Shown piece by piece: positions 5,943-8,323 of a stretch of DNA of 8,323 nt (position 1 is the first letter of the stretch; every line of letters begins with the position of its first letter). The stretch spans positions 1 to 8,323 of the forward strand of contig JAUWDP010000039.1 of assembly GCA_030608725.1 (NCBI GenBank), in the 5' to 3' direction. Source of the stretch: Candidatus Bathyarchaeota archaeon (GTDB lineage Archaea > Thermoproteota > Bathyarchaeia > TCS64). The notes under the pieces were generated by a model. The model did no database searches, was not told the origin of the DNA, and saw nothing but the letters and a program-made list of their open reading frames with translations. The translations under genes and the position numbers were made by a program.

Positions 5943-5966
5943 GAATTAAAAAGAAAACAAAAAAGG
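5943..5966 (-). terminator. Probable T-rich archaeal terminator after the winged-helix gene
   Basis: Only a few bases past the TAA stop at 5972-5974, the minus strand reads as T-runs of 6, 4 and 5 broken by G and C. Oligo-T tracts without a strong hairpin are the usual archaeal terminators. This would end the pilin and winged-helix transcript. Confidence 0.6.
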
Positions 5967-5971
5967 GAAAT

Positions 5972-6262
5972 TTATGCCTGCGAATAGACATCCTCGATTG
6001 GCAGTAACTTCCTCGCCTCGTCAAAGTATTTCAGCACGGCAACGCCTTTGTCGGTGATCACATACCTCCGCCTTGAACGCCCGCTCCCGTCCCCCGACTC
6101 TTCGGAGATGAGCCTCTGCTCTAGCAACTGGCCTAGCACCCTCTGAGTCGGCTTCCAAGACAGGTTCGCGGCATACATTATGCGGGTCGGCTTGTCCACG
6201 CCGTCCCGCACGGCCGACAGTATGCTCAACCGTATCTCTAACCTCGACCTTCTAGGAGACAT
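5972..6262 (-). CDS. Winged-helix DNA-binding protein (HTH_45/ArnR1-like)
   Basis: This is a 96-residue transcription regulator consisting of one winged-helix domain. It starts RRSRLEIRLSILSAV (helix 1), then KPTRIMYAANLSWKPTQRVLGQLLEQRLIS (helix-turn-helix), a basic wing GSGRSRRRYVIT, and a final helix DKGVAVLKYFDEARKLL. The RIMYAANLS segment is typical of the archaeal HTH_45 family, small stand-alone regulators of which some act on archaellum and pilus genes. I chose the ATG at 6262 because the domain begins right after it and GGAG lies 10 bases upstream; a TTG at 6286 could add 8 residues. It is 48 bases downstream of the pilin stop on the same strand, so it probably shares a transcript, and a T-rich terminator follows it. 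A role in controlling the pilin promoter is inference from position. Confidence 0.8.
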   Translation of the reverse strand: MSPRRSRLEIRLSILSAVRDGVDKPTRIMYAANLSWKPTQRVLGQLLEQRLISEESGDGSGRSRRRYVITDKGVAVLKYFDEARKLLPIEDVYSQA

Positions 6263-6310
6263 CACAGCCACACTCCAGCACAGCAATCAAAGGAGCTTAC
6301 GCCCCTGAGC

Positions 6311-6853
6311 CTACTGCGTAGTCGCCGACTCCACGTTCACTTCAGTGATGTAGTTGGCGTTGTTCGTGTAGACGGACATGCTTGTCGCGGTGCCGATGTC
6401 ATTGAGCTGAATGTTGTCAGGACCCTGAATGTACACAAGCAGCTCACAACCACTCTGCAGCGGAACATCTCCCGTGACAGCCGAGTAGCTGTAGCCACCG
6501 TGAGACCAGCTTCCTGTCATCGCAGTGTAGTTGCAGACTGTGAAGTCATCAGTTACGCTTGTGCCAGGCGGCACGCGGCAGATGAAGACGCTCGCCCAGT
6601 CCTCCTCGACTCCCCTTACGGAGATCTTATCGATGAGTATGTCCTTCCCGCCCAGGTTCTGCAGCTTAAAGGCGCCGACTGCGCCGGTGCTGTTCACCCA
6701 GATGTGAGGCTTGCTGAGGGCTATCTGCTCGTTCTCTGTCCTGGTCATTGTGATGTTGGTTGCGTAATATGTTGCGACGGCTGCTAGTAGTACGGCTACG
6801 ACGAGTAGTATGAGTGTTGACACGACTTCGCTTAGCGCTTTACTTTTCCTCAT
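6311..6853 (-). CDS. Type IV pilin-like secreted protein with class III signal peptide
   Basis: This 180-residue protein has the N-terminus of archaeal prepilins: a short basic leader RKSKA, a probable cleavage site before LSEVVSTLILLVV, and a hydrophobic helix to about residue 30. The helix would act both as export signal for the prepilin peptidase and as the core of a filament. The rest (about 45-180) is a small outside beta-rich domain with KPHIWVNSTG, FKLQNLGGKDILIDKISVRG and a Ser/Gly/Tyr-rich middle. Three N-x-T sequons (Asn33, Asn54, Asn108) could be glycosylated. Three Cys are present (92, 107, 136), so one disulfide is possible. The ATG follows AAGGTGG with 7 bases spacing. No assembly ATPase, membrane platform or peptidase gene is in the window, so it either uses machinery encoded elsewhere or is a membrane-anchored surface protein rather than a true pilin. 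Confidence 0.82.
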   Translation of the reverse strand: MRKSKALSEVVSTLILLVVAVLLAAVATYYATNITMTRTENEQIALSKPHIWVNSTGAVGAFKLQNLGGKDILIDKISVRGVEEDWASVFICRVPPGTSVTDDFTVCNYTAMTGSWSHGGYSYSAVTGDVPLQSGCELLVYIQGPDNIQLNDIGTATSMSVYTNNANYITEVNVESATTQ

Positions 6854-6921
6854 TTTTTAACCACCTTTTCGGTTACCCGTACCAAGTGGACCCTGTATCT
6901 GGATATCTTCGTTTGTGTGTA

Positions 6922-6936
6922 GCTGTAATCTACAGC
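6922..6936. repeat. Palindrome GCTGTA-ATC-TACAGC
   Basis: Two perfect 6-base arms surround a 3-base centre. It lies 69 bases upstream of the pilin start, inside a possible long leader or close to an alternative promoter. The form suits a dimeric DNA-binding protein or a small hairpin in the leader. Confidence 0.5.
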
Positions 6937-6972
6937 AAGGATACGTTACGGAGACAGGGATTACCATAACAT

Positions 6973-6998
6973 GCGTCAATTTTCGTCATTTTCGACGC
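6973..6998. repeat. Tandem 9-base repeat ATTTTCGTC/ATTTTCGAC inside GCGTC...GACGC arms
   Basis: ATTTTCGTC (6979-6987) is directly followed by ATTTTCGAC (6988-6996). The pair is flanked by GCGTC (6973-6977) and GACGC (6994-6998), which are inverted copies. A related GCGTCG occurs at 7056-7061. This looks like a protein-binding site cluster, but no function is proven by sequence alone. Confidence 0.35.
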
Positions 6999-7007
6999 CT
7001 TTCTGTG

Positions 7008-7119
7008 AACCGTCTAAACAATTTTACTCAAATATAGCTGTTTTTTAACTCGAAAGCGTCGTTTATCGTTAACGTTCTTTAATTCTGAGAGAAAAACAGC
7101 GTCTCTAAACCATCTAAAC
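7008..7119. repeat. Repeated AACC(G/A)TCTAAAC elements
   Basis: AACCGTCTAAAC at 7008-7019 and AACCATCTAAAC at 7108-7119 match at 11 of 12 bases and are exactly 100 bases apart. A third TCTAAAC core is at 7104-7110, directly before the second copy. The spacing spans the middle of the divergent region, as expected if one regulator acts on both promoters or on a loop between them. Confidence 0.4.
7037..7100. repeat. Inverted repeat GCTGTTTTT ... AAAAACAGC
   Basis: The 9-base arms at 7037-7045 and 7092-7100 are perfect inverted copies with 46 bases between them. The spacer contains the short palindrome CGTTAACG (7067-7074). The T and A tracts lower its significance, but the GCTG/CAGC ends make it more than simple AT-richness. 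Confidence 0.4.
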
Positions 7120-7125
7120 TAGGAT

Positions 7126-7139
7126 AAAGGATTAATATT
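7126..7139 (+). promoter_or_regulatory. Promoter of the CoA-transferase gene, likely leaderless
   Basis: TTAATATT (7132-7139) is TATA-like and is preceded by ATAAAGG, which resembles a BRE. Transcription would start near 7162, about 5 bases before the ATG at 7167, and no Shine-Dalgarno site is present, so the mRNA should have almost no leader. Confidence 0.45.
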
Positions 7140-7166
7140 GAAACCTTAACCTATTGTAGGATTTAC

Positions 7167-8323
7167 ATGGCTAAGATACTTGAAGATATCAGGATTCTAG
7201 ACTTCACCCATGTCTGGTTCGGTCCATACTGCACGATGATGCTGGCGGAGCTGGGCGCGGAGGTCATAAAGGTGGAGCCACCTTGGGGGACCATCGGCCG
7301 TCTCGGCCCGGGTGCCCTATTCAAGCAGGTGAGCACCACCTTCTACGCACTGAACCTCAACAAGAAGGACATCTCGGTCGACCTGAAGAGCGAGGAGGGG
7401 AAGTCTATAATCAAGGAGCTGATAAAGCAGTCGGACGTCGTCGTCCAGAACTTCGTCCCTGGGACTCTGGAGCGGTTAGGCTTCAGCTACGAGGTCCAGA
7501 AGGAGCTCAACCCCAAGATCATATACGCGGCCCTCTCGGGCTTCGGTCAATCCGGCCCGTACAGCAGGTACGCATCCTACGCAGTCATCGCCGAGGCTAT
7601 GAGCGGTCACACGTTTAGCAACGCAAGGCGTATACGGGGCGATGGTCCCCCCTCATCACTGTCAGGCGCAATCGGCGACATAGGTCCAGCGACGTTCGCT
7701 GCCTTCGCAATCACGGCTGCTATACGTCACAGGGATAGGACCGGCGAGGGGCAGATGGTGGACATCAACCAGACGGACACCATGGTCGCCTTCAATACCT
7801 GTAGCTCGGTCGGCCACGCCCTCTGGGTGGATAGCGGCCAGACGCCGCCTGAGAGGAGGAGGAGCGATGACCCCACCCGCATCGGTGGCATGTATAAGGT
7901 CAGCGATGGCTGGGTGCAGCTGATGGGTGCCAGGGCGAAGGCCCTCGAGAGCCTGAAGGAGGCCCTCGGGGTCGAGGAGCTCACCAATGACATGCTGAAA
8001 GGGCACATCGAGAAGATGACCCGCCGCGAGGCTTTCAAGTTCCTGGGCGAGATGGGCTTCCCGGCGGCTCCGGTATACGAGGCCCACGAGGCCATGGACG
8101 ACCCCCACCTCCTGGACAGGGGCATGTGGGTCAAGGCGTCCCAGCCAGCCGTGGGCGAGTACAGGGTGCCCAACTTCCCGGCGAAGTTCTACAAGACCCC
8201 GGGTGAGGTCGTCTCAGGCGCCCCTATGCTGGGGCAGCATACCGAGGAGGTCCTGACGACGATGCTGGGCTACACCACGGAGCAGGTCAAGGCTCTGGAG
8301 AAAGAGGGCAAGGTCGTCTGCTG
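7167..8323 (+). CDS. Class III CoA-transferase (CaiB/BaiF family)
   Basis: This is a family III CoA-transferase, which moves CoA between carboxylic acids through an acyl-aspartyl enzyme intermediate, acting as a dimer in the cytoplasm. It begins with the typical ILDFTHVWFGPYCTMMLAELGAEVIKVEPP (9-39). Further marks are ALNLNKKDISVDLKSEEG (61-78), VVVQNFVPGTLERLG (91-105), IIYAALSGFGQSGPY (118-132) and GAIGDIGPATFAAF (168-181), where Asp171 is the expected catalytic residue, then the RTGEGQMVDI motif soon after. The C-terminal part has GFPAAPVYEAHEAMDDPHLLDRGMW. The 385 complete codons nearly equal the family length (about 400); the last two bases are TG, so the stop may be the very next base. 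Substrates cannot be read from sequence: formate, oxalate, carnitine, succinate or aromatic acids are all used in the family. It stands alone here on the plus strand, with no acyl-CoA dehydrogenase or hydratase visible in the window. Confidence 0.93.
   Translation, partial: MAKILEDIRILDFTHVWFGPYCTMMLAELGAEVIKVEPPWGTIGRLGPGALFKQVSTTFYALNLNKKDISVDLKSEEGKSIIKELIKQSDVVVQNFVPGTLERLGFSYEVQKELNPKIIYAALSGFGQSGPYSRYASYAVIAEAMSGHTFSNARRIRGDGPPSSLSGAIGDIGPATFAAFAITAAIRHRDRTGEGQMVDINQTDTMVAFNTCSSVGHALWVDSGQTPPERRRSDDPTRIGGMYKVSDGWVQLMGARAKALESLKEALGVEELTNDMLKGHIEKMTRREAFKFLGEMGFPAAPVYEAHEAMDDPHLLDRGMWVKASQPAVGEYRVPNFPAKFYKTPGEVVSGAPMLGQHTEEVLTTMLGYTTEQVKALEKEGKVVC

Larger units (their letters stand above)
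6854..7166. promoter_or_regulatory. Divergent AT-rich regulatory region between the pilin and CoA-transferase genes
   Basis: I find no gene in this 313-base stretch. On the minus strand it holds the pilin ribosome binding site (GGTGG at 6861-6865) and a possible TATA box CTATATTTG (7029-7037), which would give a leader of about 150 bases. On the plus strand it holds the CoA-transferase promoter near 7126-7139. It also contains several short inverted and direct repeats, listed separately. It is much richer in A/T than the genes around it. Confidence 0.55.

Noticed and set aside
6973..7119. CRISPR array
   Set aside because: The repeats are only 7-12 bases, differ from each other and have irregular spacing, and no cas genes are present.

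Overview
This window is archaeal. It carries a split clamp loader (one small-subunit and one large-subunit RFC gene), an archaeosortase-type membrane protein, a class III (prepilin-type) secreted protein, TATA boxes at leaderless distances from start codons, and GGAGG-type ribosome binding sites. Most genes are GC-rich: one 60-base sample of rfcS contains 38 G/C. The mix of separate rfcS and rfcL, a pilin-like protein beginning with an LSEVVSTLILLVV-type helix, and a stand-alone HTH_45-like winged-helix protein suggests an uncultured TACK archaeon, perhaps of the Bathyarchaeia. That placement is inference, because no rRNA or other marker is present.

Left edge (1-2134): an M20-family amidohydrolase on the minus strand runs off the window and has lost its N-terminal metal-binding half. 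It meets head-to-head, near base 889, an archaeosortase-like gene on the plus strand that has lost its own N-terminal helix or helices. The surviving archaeosortase keeps Cys, Arg and His at the expected catalytic sites. It is fused to an outside beta-rich domain and ends in a VPE-helix-RRRR tail that resembles a sorting signal.

Centre (2135-5339): a promoter with an 8-bp inverted repeat and a strong ribosome binding site drives a coiled-coil protein of unknown function. That gene converges, with a 4-base gap, on an rfcS-rfcL operon read from the minus strand with an ATGA overlap. RfcL has an apparent insertion of about 65 residues, a changed sensor 1 and a weak PCNA-binding tail.

Right part (5340-8323): a DinB-fold gene with a likely leaderless promoter comes next, then a pilin-like gene followed by a small winged-helix regulator in a probable operon, all on the minus strand. 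A 313-base AT-rich divergent intergenic region rich in short repeats and palindromes follows. Last is an almost complete class III CoA-transferase (CaiB/BaiF) on the plus strand.

The genes do not form one pathway. They are a replication module (rfcS, rfcL), cell-surface genes (archaeosortase fusion, pilin and its putative regulator) and isolated metabolic genes. The most unusual points are the archaeosortase with its own sorting-like tail, the head-to-head truncation junction and the RfcL insertion.
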